64,000 bases of DNA from positions 1 through 64,000 of the forward strand of contig KV748184.1 in NCBI GenBank assembly GCA_001692895.1. Direction: 5' to 3'. The notes under the pieces were generated by a model. That model saw only the letters and a list, made by a program, of their open reading frames with translations, did not search any database and had not been told where the DNA came from. Both the position numbers and the translations under genes were made by a program. This DNA is from Cenococcum geophilum 1.58 (Eukaryota > Ascomycota > Dothideomycetes > Gloniales > Gloniaceae). Shown in pieces: positions 45,033 to 58,442 of this stretch; the stretch's first letter is position 1; each line of letters starts with the position of its first letter.

Positions 45033-47282
45033 TCACCCCATCCCCATTCCCCCCGCCACCCCCAACCCCGCAACCCCCTCATCAATCCGCCTCTTCCTCC
45101 CCACTTTAACCTCCGCCCCAGCCTCCAACGCAATCCTCTCCGTAACCCTTAGCAGCCTCCGCTGCGCACTAACAACCGCAGCGCCATGCCCAAACGCCAA
45201 CACAATCGAACAGCGCACCGACATGGCCACGAGCCACTTCCGCAGCAGCCAGTCGCCGAGGCGCGCAGCCTCGCCGGGACGCGCCGCCGCGCCGCCGACC
45301 AGCGCGACCCATAACAGCACGCCGGCCATGTCGTCCCAGCAGTTGGAGAGGTCAGAGCGGTCGAGGGCGGCGCGGAGGGCGTGAAGCGGGGATGATGGCA
45401 GCAGGGGCGAGTCGGCGGGAGGGGATGGGGTGTGGAAGACGGAGTCGGCGCGGTAGGGGCGGGGTGGAGCGGGGTGGAGGTAAGAAGAAGAGTAAGGGGA
45501 TGCGGAGTATGAGTAGGCGGAGGATGCCGGGGGGTGGGCTTGCCATTTCGCGGCGACGGCGCAGGCTTGGGAGAGCGGGATGCGCCTGGTGATTGCGATG
45601 GCCTGGATGACGGCCGCGATGCGGCAGGCTTCGTAGGTCCAGTCGCCGTAGACGGGGTTGCTGGCTCGCGGGTAGTGGGTGGATGAGGGTAGCGAGAGGA
45701 TGCGGTGGCAGAGGAGGTCCAGCTGCTGGTCTTTTTGCGCAGTCGAGATGGTGCTGCCGTTGTCGAGGAAGAGGTCCGTCATGTCGCGGACGGCGGTTAG
45801 GAGGTCCAGCGTGTGTTTTGCGCAACGCGTTGGGTGTTTGATGGTCTCGAAGTCGAGGCGCGGGCAGAAGAGTGGGGATTCGGGGATGGGTTGCGAGCGT
45901 GAGGCCGTGCGGTGCGGGAGCGTTTTGCAGTAGTTTAGGTAAATAGGCTTGGGTTGGGTTCCCCGGAAGATGGCGGACTGAAAGGAAACGGAAGTTAGGA
46001 CTGAAGCCAGCTCTCCACCGACACCTAGTCGCTCCAAACCTCCGCGCTGTTTTACCATCTTTTCCATGCCGTCTTCGTGATAGTGGAGCGCAGTCTCATT
46101 GCCAGCAACAATCTCACTGCAGATGAGTTGCACAAGAGCAATGATGGTAAAGTCATCGGTGCGGGTAAGCGGGTTCGGGTTCAAAAGACTCTGGGAGATG
46201 AGATGTATAACCTCTTGCCGTAATGCAATTGTTTCAATGCTTTCAGTGGGGCGGTTGTTGATGGCATCTAGGTGGGTGGAAGCGATACAGAGCGTACTAA
46301 GAAAGGCATGGCGGCTTCGGATGAGTGCTGGTACCCAACTCAATCCCATCGCCTTTGTCCCGAAGACCCTACTGCCTGGTTCGTGTTAGTACTGCATTGA
46401 TACAATGGAGCAGGGCCAAATATCGCCCCAGAAAGTAGAGGGTGTACGGAATCGGTATGTCTCACAATGAATCTTCAGCTCCTCAATAGAAACCCTAGGA
46501 TGTGATACCTGGGGCATAGTGCGAAACGGATCTAAAGGTGCTCCAAGAGATTGAAGAGGTCCGACTGTAACCCTGTCGTAAGGTAGCCGTCCAAGGCGTG
46601 GGGGTACGACGACCGGTGTTTGCACAGGGATAGATATAGGAATAGATATCATATTTTCCATCCCCAATTGAGGTGAGTTTGGGGACTGAACAGCCAGTGA
46701 ACCTAAAGGCGGATCCTCATCTTCCACATGGGTTATTGATCGCGTCAAGTCTGACTGCGGTGAGGGCCTTCGACTCCTCCCCCCGTTAATAACTCGTAGC
46801 GCCCGCTCATTCGATGTCAATGAGGGCTCTTGGCCGTCTGAGATGCCAGAGCCTACGCTGGGAATCCTATCTCCTACCCTCTGTTCATAAGTTCCATTTC
46901 CGTGTAGACAGGCAGGATGCTTTAGATTCTTTCTCAAATAGTCGTGCATGGCCGCCTTGCGGACTTTTTTCATCACATTTTTATCTTTAAAGCCATCCAG
47001 ATCGGTAGAGGTAACCCACTGAAGAATCTCGCTATTATTATTATTCACAGAATTCCGTCGGCTTCTGGTGGTCCCAGGATCTCTAAAATTTTCCGGTTGG
47101 TCGACCGTGCCTTCGACGGCTGTAAGGATTGCAGCGATTAGCGGCTTAGCCTGAGCGTCTCTGGAATAGCTGGATCTCGCACCGTATGGATGCCACGATT
47201 GAGCTGAATCAGTAGATGCTGGAGACAACCGAGAGTCTCCAGTTGAGAGGCAGAGCGTGGTCGTTGCGGTTGGCACAGACAT
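45033..47282 (-). CDS. Fungal_trans_2-type (DUF3468) transcription regulator
   Basis: Two exons (47282-46448, 46375-45033) give 725 aa. Exon 1 starts MSVPTATTTLCLSTGD; upstream in-frame codons lack an ATG. It contains LQWVTSTDLDGFKDKNVMKK and VRKAAMHDYLRKNLKHPACL, a conserved basic block, then Ser/Pro-rich sequence and HCETYRF. Exon 2 joins as RSRVFGTKAMGLSWVPALI and is helical throughout, with LALVQLICSEIVAGN-like repeats, as in PF11951 regulators often (wrongly) named tachykinin family. No Zn(2)Cys(6) cluster is present, which is normal for this subgroup. The last 200 residues are Ala/Pro-rich. Target genes are unknown. Confidence 0.82.
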
Positions 47283-48245
47283 GATCCTAGTGGCGGGCTG
47301 GAAGTGGTGTTTGCGATTCAATGTGGAAGGCTTTCATACTCAGGGGCTAAATGAGGAAGGGGGTGTATAAGTGAAACAAAAAGCACGGGTGTGCGCAAGC
47401 GCCGGCGAACAGAGGAATGTGGGCGAACTGATGGGACAACGACAAGGGTTCTCGGAAAGGCGACGAAGGGTTTTATCGTTGACGGTACGTGTATCACGAT
47501 GCCCAAGCGCAATGATGGCGCATTGGCTGTGGAGAGGCGGTGCAATGGCGGTGGATGCTGACCAGCTCTTGAGGGCGCTCGAGGCAGGCAACGGGCAGAA
47601 GGGTTGGAAGGTTTGACACAATGGTGGGCTACGACGGAGAGAGTCTGGCCATCATTCGCAAGCAAGCGACGGGGACTGCGCCCCCGCCGGTCTCGAGAAG
47701 GCTCGCGAGGGCTTGGAGGGCTCGAGAGGGCGCCATGCAATACCGGTCAAGGGTGCGTGTGTGTAACGAACTCTGGAGGACGAGCGAGCGCGCGCGCACT
47801 GACAGGCGGGGAGACAGGCCAGTAACAAGCCCGCAACGACGCGCGAAGACGGCTTCACGTGCCAGGCTTACTCTTGCACATGAGGGAATCAGATTGCGTG
47901 CCGGAACAGACCGCCTGTCTACCTTGGCCTAACCTGACCTACCCTTGGCCTGCCTTGGCAGTAGTCTGAACAGGACCCACACTCCCAAGCTCCCAAGCTC
48001 CCAAGACCAGCTCCGGTGTGCATGTTTAGATCCGCGACAAAAACCTGCGCCCGCACACGCCCCACTTGCGCCCGCACTTGCCCCACAAGTCTCCCACACC
48101 AAACGCTTTTCGCTCCTTCGCGTCACTCCCGCTGGGACCAAGCGAGTTCGATGCAGGTCTTCCGGCACGGCAACCGGCAGCCTTAACAGGCACCCGCAGC
48201 AAAATGTAACAAATGCAGTAAGCCCTATGCCTTTTCGAACACTAG
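47283..48245. other. Long GC-rich promoter region
   Basis: About 960 bp between the regulator start and the 3' end of RIC1 (both minus). GC-rich, with CTCCCAAG repeats near 47983-48005 and several overlapping short open frames on both strands without family signatures. The size suggests an extended promoter and untranslated leader for the regulator gene. Confidence 0.5.
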
Positions 48246-51200
48246 CTATGCATACTCAATATCTCCACCGAACCTGTCGAGCTGGCCTCTGCTGCTGCTG
48301 CCGCTGCCGCTGCCACCGTCGCCCACCGAGTTGGCGCTAGTCGGGCTGCGGCTGCTCGACTCGTCCGTGGAAAAATCAATCCCGACCCCGTTCCACTTTT
48401 GTCGTGGCACGCGCAGCCGCGACCGATCGAACATGAAGCTCGCCTCCGCGCCCCGCTTATCCGCAGGCGACCCCAGCTCGACCATCTCCAAAGCTTCCCG
48501 AAGCGTTACTCCGGACTCGTCCAGAGCCATGAGAAACCGCGCCAGTTCCTTGCACAGATCCCAATCCCGCTCCTCTTTGGCGCGCTGCAGCAGCCGCACC
48601 AATTGATGCGAGCTCGAGCTTAGCTCCTCGAACGTGTGCAGCACCAGCAGGTATCCGCCGGCTGTCTTCAGCGAGCCTTTCTGCAGCGACTCCTCAAACA
48701 GCTCCTGTGGCGGTGGAAGGTAAGAGAACAGCGTACGCCACAACCGCACCTCGGTCTTGCGCGTGCACTGCACCACAATATCTAGATATTGGGGAAATGA
48801 GGAGAGGAACGAGAGCACGCTGGGTAATAGTGCTTGCTCAGGCGGCGGCGAAGAGTCTACCTCGTCATCTAGCACATCATGCAGTAAGACCTCCAATGCG
48901 TGTGGGAAGTATAGCAGCTGCTGGTAGTGGTGTGACAAGTGTAGGGCCGCAGGGGAATTGTATTGCGAGAGATGATGGCGGAGTAACGCAGGGAGGAAGA
49001 GATGCGTCTGCGTGTGTCAGCAAAGTGAGCAGCAAGACCATTTAGTCAGAGCCGGTCCCGAACTCACCCGAGTTCCAAAGCGAAGATAGCCAAAGCTGGT
49101 GTCTCGTCGTTGAACCAGTTCCGATTCAACACCAAACAATATGCCTTTATTAATCAACGCCGACAGGGGATAGAAATCGACCTCGATTTTAACTGCCGTG
49201 GGAAGATCCCTGCCCAGCTCAATCGTTGCTGAGGATAGAACATCCTGCATATCAACCCAAACCCGGACATCACACCCATCAAAGAACCATAAGGAATCCT
49301 TGAGATCATGGCCGTGCACACCATTCATTACCAATCCAGCAGACGGGCTCGGCGGTAACGAGTCTTCCTGGCTGTCAAGGTTGAATGACGGGTTGTCTCG
49401 CATAAGCACATAATACTCCACATTCTGAGCTATGATGCGCATTTCATACTTCAACTCTCCGCCTTCGGTAGTGGTTGGTTGGAGAAGAACCAGTTTACCG
49501 TCTACGAGAAAAAGAATGGCAGCAACCGCAACATCTTGAGACGGATCACCGTGATCTGTGGCTGTCAGCAGGTCCCTCATTGGGAAGTTCCACGCGACAC
49601 TTACGTAGCTGGTCTTCGGGCAGGATCCAGCTCAAGGCCCGTACCCGAGGCGGCGCACGGATTATTCCATGGAGGGCTATTTGGCCAACCTGCACTAGTT
49701 TTACTGATGCATTGGCAACGCTGATGATAAAGTGATAGAGTATGTTCTCGTATGTATACACTAAGAGCGAGTCGTCTCCAGAAGGGGCGATCAGTACTAT
49801 AGGTGCGGGGAGCTGCTCCACGTGCATTACGTGAGAATTATCAAGAGCCAATTCGCGTGAGTAAATCCGGATCTGACTCTAGAATAAGATTATACCGAAT
49901 AAAGAGCGAGACGCAGATAAGAGAAGGCTTACCTCGTGAGATTCGCTTGACTCGATGGCTGCTATCAGAACGTGTTGATACCAACACATACCGCCTCGAA
50001 CCGTGAATTCGTTCTCCATCAGCGGATCTTCGAATGTTTTCCATCTTCCACTGTTTACGCTGTAGTGTGCAAGCCCACGCCTGCCTGCCACAGCCACATA
50101 TCTGCCGTCAGCTGAGATCACGGCGCTCCGAATAGGCCATTGGTCGACTAGGTAGTGAGCCGGTACTTGGACATGATGCCAGAGAGATACCTCTGCAGAT
50201 ATCGTGGTAAGGTCAGGCAAATCGTACCCACGGTACATCAGGAAACCGGAGTTTGTTTGCATCAAAGGTCGTGACACGTTGGCAGAGGAGAAGCAACCAT
50301 TGATGGCGCTACGAGCCATCTCAAGCATCCACAACCGATTGTCTCCCTTTCCAAGCAAAAGAATCTCCGTGCCACCTCCGATCCAGAACCCGTCACGGAT
50401 GCCTAGCAGCCAACCTTCTCCGTTAAGATTTGATAGAGAACGATCTGTAGTGAAGCTGCTTGCACCTGGCTTCCCATATACGCTCCACATCATCCACCCA
50501 TTTTCGTACCCAGCAAACAGGCAGTATCCGTCAGGAGAGTAACTGAGGAAGTTCAGGCCTCCCGCTGAAGTAGTCGTAGTACTAGGTCGAAGCTTATGAG
50601 ACAAAGGTATATTCCCAGTATAGTCTCGTGCCGTATACACGCATATATCTCCGTTTGAACAGCCAACAGCAATTAACGAGAACCGGGCATTGATAGCGGC
50701 TTTGATTCCATGATCTCCTCCACCTTCGGGCGAGTGGAAAGCATAACCTCGAAATAGATTCTGCTGTGATTTTGAATCCTGAGAGGCAGTCGGTGCCAGC
50801 CTTTGGACAGCGAACGCTTTCCCGTCTCCTGTGATCCAAGTGGAAAGATTCATAGGCCTATCATAAATCATCTCAACAATTGTTGCTTTCTTCCCCAGCC
50901 ACGACATTCGGCTGAGCAGTTCTGTGCTTGTCTGGCTTCCCGTGCTGTCCGGTGCCCATCGTATGCATTGAATCGCCACAGGTTTCTCCGTAGCGACTAT
51001 TAATTCGTCGTCCAATGCCAATGCTCTAGCGATCCCGGCGTCAACCCTAATAACCATGCGGAAGCGCAGACTGAGTTCCCGCACTCCGCTGCCTTCTCCC
51101 GGTCCCGCATTTGCCTCCGTGCTGTGATGTGTCTTGTAACCTCCTACACTATGCCGTCGTGGGTGCCCACCAGTAGTATTTGCAAATTGTGTTCTGTACA

Positions 51201-51815
51201 CGCGGGAGGTAGGGTCGGTGGCGAGGGAATAGGTAATAAGATAACCTAGGGCAGTCTGCACGACAAAGATGGCCGAATCGGGGCGTAGGAGGAGAGTGAT
51301 GTTAGGTCCATAAGTTTTCAAAGACTGATCTGAGCGTAGTACTGATGCAAGAATTGCCGTAGGCTAACAACCCGGTCAGAGACATTGAAATTGGCCTTAA
51401 AGGGGTTTCAAAACGCTACCTTTGTCTGCCATATCGTTAGGGTAGAGTGTGTAATTGTCGCGAACATATGCCCACTCCGCGTGACGCGTATTCCAATAAT
51501 TTCACCGGATATGTCCTCTTCAGAAGAAGACTCCTTCGGAGGAACATCCTTGGTTGCTGTTGATTTCTTCTCGTCATCGTCCATTCGTCTTTGTCTTTGT
51601 CTTGCATCCTCACCCTCATCCTCTGTAACGGGATCCGCTGAGCTCTCAGTCGATTCCGGATCCTCATCTTGGGCGTCTCCATAGCTAGCACCAGGGTGCG
51701 TCTGCAATTGCCCCGGGTGGCTGACGCCGTCGTCTGAAGTTGCAATGCATGCTTCGGGCAGCTTCTGCTTGCTGGCGGCGTAGACGGAGGGAGCAGAGAT
51801 GGGCCAATACGTCAT
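48246..51815 (-). CDS. RIC1: RIC1, subunit of the Ric1-Rgp1 Rab exchange factor
   Basis: Five exons (51815-51420, 51363-49933, 49878-49605, about 49561-49068, 49007-48246) give about 1118 aa. It starts MTYWPISAPSVYAASKQKLP, then an acidic Ser-rich insert and GHMFATITHSTLTIWQTK-PT. The N-terminal half forms WD40-like blades (LNFLSYSPDGYCLFAGYENG, RSAVISADGRYVAVAGRRGL). The C-terminal half is the RIC1 domain: ALHLSHHYQQLLYFPHALEV, LLHDVLDD, SFPQYLDIVVQCTRKTEVRL and AGGYLLVLHTFEEL. With Rgp1 it activates Ypt6/Rab6 at the Golgi. Exon 4 may begin at 49561 or 49555; both keep frame. The Ser/Gly-rich end after KWNGVGIDFSTDE is typical of fungal forms. Confidence 0.92.
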
Positions 51816-52496
51816 GGCTCTCTAACAAGATTGATAGCTGCATTTGCGCGACTCCATCCCAATTTGGTACTCGTCGGAACCGTGAGAGCTGTAAAGCTGC
51901 AGGTAGTTGGCAGAGTGCTGGGGCGCTGACAGTGACGTGCGTTAGTGCGGTGGCTTACCGATTGCTTGGTGGAGGCTGTGCATATATCTTACACCGACCG
52001 CAACAGCAATCTTTCTTTTTCAGATATTACTTTTCTTTTGCCGAAGATGGGCTTCGATAATTGTCCGTCAGCAAAGAATGACGTCTGTCGAAACTGAGAT
52101 TAAGTGTACACCCTAGAGAATCACAACTTGGGTGAAGACTCTAAGCTTCCATGAATTGTTACTCTGCCCTCTCTGGTTATCCCATTCTTATCACATTTGA
52201 TCGATAACCGTATCTTTGCTTTATTCAAAGAGTCATTTAGCCGAATCAACCAGGGATGTTGGTTTCTTCTCAACTGCGACAGTCGAGGTCTAGAGGAGCG
52301 CAGGAAATAAGCGCACACAGGCAATCAAAGCAATCTCAGAGAATTCATTTTTTATTTCAGGCGTATGTAAAACCCATTACGCTTGGCCAGTCGTCCAGCC
52401 TCGAAATATTGACTTATTCCAGACCCTGATATCATGTACATGCTTGCCAAGTTCGATCCCACACCCAAACGCCCACTGTATGCCCGAGGAATAATT
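51816..52496. other. Intergenic, nothing recognised
   Basis: Promoter of RIC1 and 3' end of HIR1 (both minus strand). No repeats or RNA genes seen. Confidence 0.5.
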
Positions 52497-55400
52497 TTAC
52501 ATGTCTGTAATCATACCTTGATCATCTGGACGCTCATTAATAACTCCGAGCAGCCGAGCATAAGGTACAGTGATCCGTTGCAAGTCTCGGTGTTTTCCTA
52601 TTAGGTTGTTAGCAATTTTATATCCAAATAGCCTCTGCGTAGGGGACTTACCAAGTATAAGTACAACCTCTTTCAGCAGCTCCTCCCGTTTCCAACCGCA
52701 CAGCTCTTCCTCTGAATTCTCTAATTCTCGGTTCGGCTCTCTAACATCGACGAAAATGTCCCCAAGTAAGCTCCTCAGAAGCTCCTCGATCTTCCCCTTC
52801 AGACCCTCTGCGCCAAGCCTCTTTGCGTACATGAAAAGGTATATTCGGAATTCTTCTCGGGCACCCAGAGCCACCGCGGCCGCTACACGGTTCTCAAGAT
52901 GTGCTACAGAAACACTTGCCTCGAAGCTCTCATAGCCTTCAGCAGAAATTAGAGCTTTGATTAGACGCTGTAAGTAGTACGCTCGCCCTTGAACAAGTGT
53001 ATGGTTTGTTGTGTTACGTTCCAGAAGCGGGATGATACCAGCGGATATGTTTTCTAGCGACACCTCATCGTTGTCTTCCGTAGCCTTGGCTTGATCGCTT
53101 GAAGATTTCAGATTCCCGACGGACGAATCTGTAGTGTTCCAGTACTGACTTCCAACAGCCCACCATGACTCGGATATCCGTTGCCACACGTACATAGTAG
53201 GTGAATATGTGTAGCCGTCGCCATTTGACATGGCTACAATTATTCGTCCTGCTGAATTGAGACGAGCGAATATAATCCCGGGTGATCGTGTTAGATGAGG
53301 TCCTTGGGCATGCGCAGCAATGTCCAGGACTGGAGCGAGAGAAACAGGAGGGTGAGGCGAAGACGTCGTGTTGAGATTCCAGACATGACACATGCCTATA
53401 GCTGATATACATAGAAGCCACCATCCCCTGCAGTCCATGATGACAGGTTGGGCTTCAAGAACAAGCGAGTTAAGGATACGGCGACCGGCGGGAGTCCAGA
53501 CATATATTGAACCATCTTCACATGCTGCTGCCCAGAAATTGGTGTTGCCAGTCAAAAGGAGCACAGCTTTCGGTAGGTAGTCCTGCCAAAGCGATTGGCC
53601 TCGTTTAGTGCAGTTCATCCGAGTAGGGTCGTTGTCTTGTGGTCTTCCAGTACGCGAAGGCCCAGACGCATTTCTAGCTTCTAGCATGACAGCATCTTCA
53701 TTAGCGGGCTCTGTTCGGCCCCCAGGAGCCGCGTCTACTCCGTTTGCGTGAGGCGGTTCGCTGCCGTCCATAGTTCGCACAATAACGCTTCTGACCTTCG
53801 GTACGGCAAGTCTAACCTGACTAACGGTTAAAGCAGGGTTGAGAATTGCAGGTCGTAGAGCCCTTGGAGGCTCATTGTCGATAGCCTTTGATGCAGATGC
53901 AGGTGGTATTAGACCATCCGCGCCATTGAGGACGATAGCAGCACCGCCGTTGCGGGCAGCGCCAGTTAATCGTCTCTCTACTTTGCGGTCTTCATCGCCT
54001 TCGATTTCAGCAAATTTTCGTTTGTTCCCAATTAGCAAGGATGCTAAGCCACCTTTTGGAAATCCATCAAAGGGTTTTGATAGATCAAGGATGTTGTGCG
54101 GATTATCGCTCCGGACCCCTGTAGTAGCAGCCGATATTAAATGTGTTTGCGGCAGAGATGATTCCGCGAGTCCAGAAGATGCAGAGACCAGCATTGGCTG
54201 AATTCGCTTCTTCCCATCCTTTGTTACAGTCACACGCTGCTTCAGTTTGTCGACCCTGCTGTCAGGGGCCGGTTCTGCAGGTGCTTGGCTTGCTGTTGGA
54301 GCGGATCCATTTGTAAGCGCTGGTGTTGATCCGTTTGTACCGTTTGTTATCGGAGCTGCATGAGCTCCACTATCACCCATTAAAGCCCCCATCCTTCCCT
54401 GGACTCCTTTCAACTCCCCAGCTTTACTACTTTCCTCGAGCAATAGGGCGTCTGTGCCTTCTACTACGCCAGCTCTCCTGCCTGCCCCAAATTTGGAAAG
54501 AGACCTCTCATTCTCTTGCATTGAAGCAGGGTAGCCCAGTTCCCCAGTTTCGAAAACCACTGCCATAATGCTCCCATCAAGACTTGTGACAAACAAGGTC
54601 TCCCCATTTGGCGCCCAGGCAAGATCTGAGATAGACTTCATCGCGAGTTCCTGTGTAATTGTGAAGGGCCTAGCAAAACTCGTATTCCAAATGCTCAGAG
54701 TTTTGTCTTGACCAGCGCATGCCACCACTGTGACCGACGGCAAAGTGGGATTCCCGTTGCTATCCATATGTTCCTGAGTGAGTGGCTCTCTGTAGAACAT
54801 TCTCGGGGAAAACGCGCATACTTCCACAGGCCCTNCATGGCCAATCAGGTTGATGTCACTGTCCCAAGTCCCTCGACTTATGATTGCCACAGAACTGACA
54901 GGCCCATTCACTGCATTTGCCGCGGCAATATGATTCCCATCCGGAGACCAGGAACATCGACGGAAATATGTGGTAAGTGGCGAAGCGATGAAGGGACCGG
55001 CAATGGTGGTTTCAAGCATAAAATTGTTGACTTGGTCCTGCGCAGTCGCATTCGGGGGAGGGGAGCTAAAACGGAAGACCTTGATAGTTCGATCATCGCT
55101 AGCAGTAGCAAAGTATTTATTCGCCGGGTCAAAGGTGATGCCTTTGACATGGCTTTGGTGGTTTGATAGAGTCTTCAGCTTCTCAAACGTATGTCCCGAC
55201 CAAACAACAACCTTTGAATCAAGGCCCACTGAAATTAGAACTGACGAATCGTAAGACCAGCCTAGATCCTGTACATCATTGTCGTGGCCTATAAGACGGC
55301 GCAATACTCTCCAATTCTCTACCGGCGGAGGTTCGTTCGACCCTTGAAGAGGATATCAGTATTCACTCCCTAAACTGATCACAATTTAACAGACCAAATG

Positions 55401-55881
55401 TAGACGCGTGGGTAGGCGGATTTGGATCCAAAACATAGACACACACGATTTTATCATCTGCGCCTGAGGCAAGATACTTGTTATTTCCAGAGAACCGAAC
55501 AGTATGAATTGTGCCAGAATGGTGACTTATTGCGGCGAGTTGCTTCGGCTTCGTATAATCGGAGTTTGTGGAATTGAAAATAGCTTCTGTTGACCAAATT
55601 CGAACATGTCCGTCTATTGCGAACTGTTAGAACGATTCTTCAAGCTGCGCGCTTTGGTAAGGCTTGTGCGCATATGCGTATACCAACCTCCAGCAGCTGT
55701 GACCAGTCGAGTACCATCTGGCGAGACATGGCAGCTATATACTTCGAAATCTTTAAGTTCTCCTATTAACAGGACCAGTGGATTAGTAAATGCGCTTAAT
55801 CCTAGATGCCCAGTAGAAGAGTTGTGAGTCGCAGGAGGTGCTACCTGGATGGGTCAACCACAGAGGCTTGACGAGATGCAT
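52497..55881 (-). CDS. HIR1: HIR1/HIRA histone chaperone subunit
   Basis: Five exons (55881-55845, 55762-55688, 55613-55395, 55342-52652, 52597-52497) give 1040 aa. It starts [20 protein letters not shown] and continues through WD40 repeats: [60 protein letters not shown] and [20 protein letters not shown]. The middle carries the B-domain-like [15 protein letters not shown]. The C-terminal Hira domain includes [20 protein letters not shown] and [20 protein letters not shown]. The protein deposits H3-H4 independent of replication and represses histone genes. The last intron (54 nt) is a stop-free multiple of three; splicing gives the family reading [19 protein letters not shown]. One N near 54836. 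Confidence 0.94.
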
Positions 55882-56491
55882 TGTCGCGAATGATTGCCGA
55901 ACTGCTTCGTCATGCTCGAGATACAAAGATGAAAGGGCGATAACCTAAATAGAGCTGCGGCGCCCTGCGTGGTAGTGAATTGTCGTGGCCGTAATGCGGC
56001 CCTGAGTTGGTTTGTGAGACGCGTTTCATGTTTCTCGGCTTGGCGGTTGACCGCCTGCCAAGAGACAGGGCTGAATGCGAGCGAGAGCTATTGAACAGTC
56101 GATATTGGCTGCGCAGAGTTACATCTATACATAATTAAGAGCCTTATAAAAATGGTATCTACTGATGCGCAGAGGTACATATATTTGATTAAATCCTCTT
56201 TAGTTCCATACTGCCTATGGAGGTGATTAACCCCAGTTCCACTTAGTTGTGGGCATGCGAGCACCTAGCTGCCTCACGTTATGCAGCCGATTGACCTGCC
56301 ATTATCTGTCATATGTCTTATTAATACCGCCCACTCGACAGAGCCTAAGTGCTCGTCATGTCGAATTTGATCTTGGGATATCCATAATCGACCTGGCCAA
56401 TTGGGCCTCTACTATTGGTTTGCGTTCAGTGGCTGGATGGTAATGAGACTGCGGCTTAGCTCAGTTCTTATGCCCCATTTTAGTCTCATTT
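55882..56491. other. Intergenic, nothing recognised
   Basis: Promoter of HIR1 and 3' end of the zinc-finger gene. Short frames only. Confidence 0.5.
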
Positions 56492-57368
56492 CTATCGTAT
56501 GGCCTTGTTTTTACGCTTTTTGAAGACAACGGCAGCCGGAGGCGTATCTAGATCAGCTTTGATAGTCTGGTCAGAGACGTCTGCATTTGAAGAAGGAACG
56601 TCGTCGAGCGTTCGTTCTCCGGTCTCTTCCTTTATATTAGGCTCGTCCTTTACTTCCGCTTCGTCTTTGATCGCTGGCATTTGATCTGGCTTAGATATGT
56701 TTAGAAGCGCATCCAAATCCTCTTCACCAGTTTTCGAGCCTGGAAAGGCTTTAAAGGTCTGGCCCCAGCCTTTTTTCTTTGTGATCGTTTGCGCCGCATC
56801 TTCCTCATCATCCTCCCCTTCCAGCTTCCGTTTTCTCACACCAATATTGAGAGGCTGTGTTTCATCCTGGGCTTTTTGGTTTAGGCCCGAACCCGCTGGA
56901 TTATCTGGCAAGACCTGCCAATCTCCAGCCATAGCCATCTCCCGTCGAAACTCTTCCGGAACCGCAACGCCCAATTCAGCAAGCTGTGCCAGCTGCTGCT
57001 TCCGTTCTTCTGGGGTTGCTTGCTTTGGGGCCGCTGATACAGGCGTATTTTTTTTCCAAGGCGGATCTTTAGAGGCACTTGAGGCACCAGAGCCAGACAC
57101 AACGCCATTCAACCTCGCGACCTCATCTTTGGCCCGTTGCTTTTCCCGTTCCTCACGCTCATGGCCTTTGTGCAGTTCGCGGAGCGATCTTTGGATACTA
57201 TTCTGATGCTTCGGTGTGGCCTCGTGCTGTTGCTTCTCAAATTTCGTATCGCGGACAAATGTTTTGCAGAACTTGCACCAGTACTTGGGCTAGTGATCCA
57301 AGTTAGCGGTGGGACGTAAGACACGGGAAGGAGGAACACCTACTGTGGATTTCCAGTATTCAGCCATA
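56492..57368 (-). CDS. U1-type zinc-finger protein, WBP4-like spliceosomal factor
   Basis: Two exons (57368-57345 and 57289-56492) give 273 aa: MAEYWKST-PKYWCKFCKTF, VRDTKFEKQQHEATPKHQNS. The Cys-x2-Cys-x13-His-x5-His spacing is the matrin/U1-C-type zinc finger, placed at the extreme N-terminus as in WBP4 (FBP21) and related spliceosome proteins. A charged helix follows (RELHKGHEREEREKQRAKDE), then disordered Lys/Glu-rich sequence with GWGQTFKAFPGSKTGEEDLD and a basic end (FKKRKNKAIR). No WW domain is visible, so the name is by the finger and overall build. Probable role: pre-mRNA splicing in the nucleus. Confidence 0.82.
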
Positions 57369-58442
57369 GTTTCCAACTTAAATATTCAGACAAGCTGCAG
57401 AGTCGAACGCGGTATGGTTGGACGTTGTTGCGGCGATTTCAATGCCAAGCTTCTATCGCCAACGACGAATTGATACGGAGACTCCGCTTTCACAACAACC
57501 TCTTCACAATAACGATCATCTGAAAAAATTGAAATGGTATCGCAGGTCGTCCACGATAGGTTGGCTGGAGCTTAGGCAAACAAGTAGCGTGTTACTTTGA
57601 TTTTACGGTTTGCACCACTAACCTTGATGCTCTCCATATTCAGCAGCAAGGAGATAAATAGTATCATCACCGTCTTCCGCTTAGTTTTACCCTCTAAGTG
57701 TGCCAAATTCGTTTTGGGATTCTTATGTATTAATCGGGCCGCTCAAATAAGCGGTCTCTCATCATAAAGAACCTCACCCTCTATCCGTATCCATGGGTGG
57801 TTTGAGATACCAGTCTTTGCCACCTACTTAGTGTATATAGTGAGGCCCTAGGGCCTCTTGCAATAAGACAGTCATCATTCTTTTTATCTTTTGGTCTTCC
57901 GATCGGCACCAGCAGTGAGTGCAATATCAAGGGAAAAAAAATTGTTAACTTAGTGAGAGCGAGCTAAAGCGATTCAGAAGCCATGAAACTTCTGAGGACA
58001 ACACGAGCAACGAGAACATCGGCGCCGAGACGACTGCCTCAACATTCCTTTAAATTTGGAATCATCTAGCTATTCTGGTTGGCTAGCAAAATTTCTGTGC
58101 ATTGAAACTAAACCTCTCATAAACTGTTTTAGCTCATCGGGTTCGATTAAGGTTACGACCATAGCAGCCGGCGAAGGATCGTGGCTGACATCTTTATTTA
58201 TTCATATGGTGCTTCTCCTAAAGTAGGCCCATTATCAACAGTCCAAAGAAAGATGACAGTGGTATCAGTGTCTCTTTGCTTAGTTTTTTATTTAACACAA
58301 GTTCTATAGCCCATATGCTTACTACAAGAAGGAAAAATCATACATAACCGCAAACTCCAACAATCAAAGGGGATACGTAATTCAAAGATGAACCACATAA
58401 TCCACCACCATTCTAGTAACCACAAGTCTGTAATGCATTTAT
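57369..58442. other. Intergenic, about 1.1 kb
   Basis: Upstream of the zinc-finger gene and downstream of the ICL/PEPM-family gene. No conserved frame, tRNA or repeat recognised. Confidence 0.5.

Noticed and set aside
47340-47932. Several 70-140 codon frames in the regulator promoter
   Set aside because: They overlap on both strands, are Arg/Ser-rich and share no known signature.
51437-51745. Overlapping frame in RIC1 exon 1
   Set aside because: Basic, repetitive shadow of the acidic insert; the RIC1 frame continues into family sequence.
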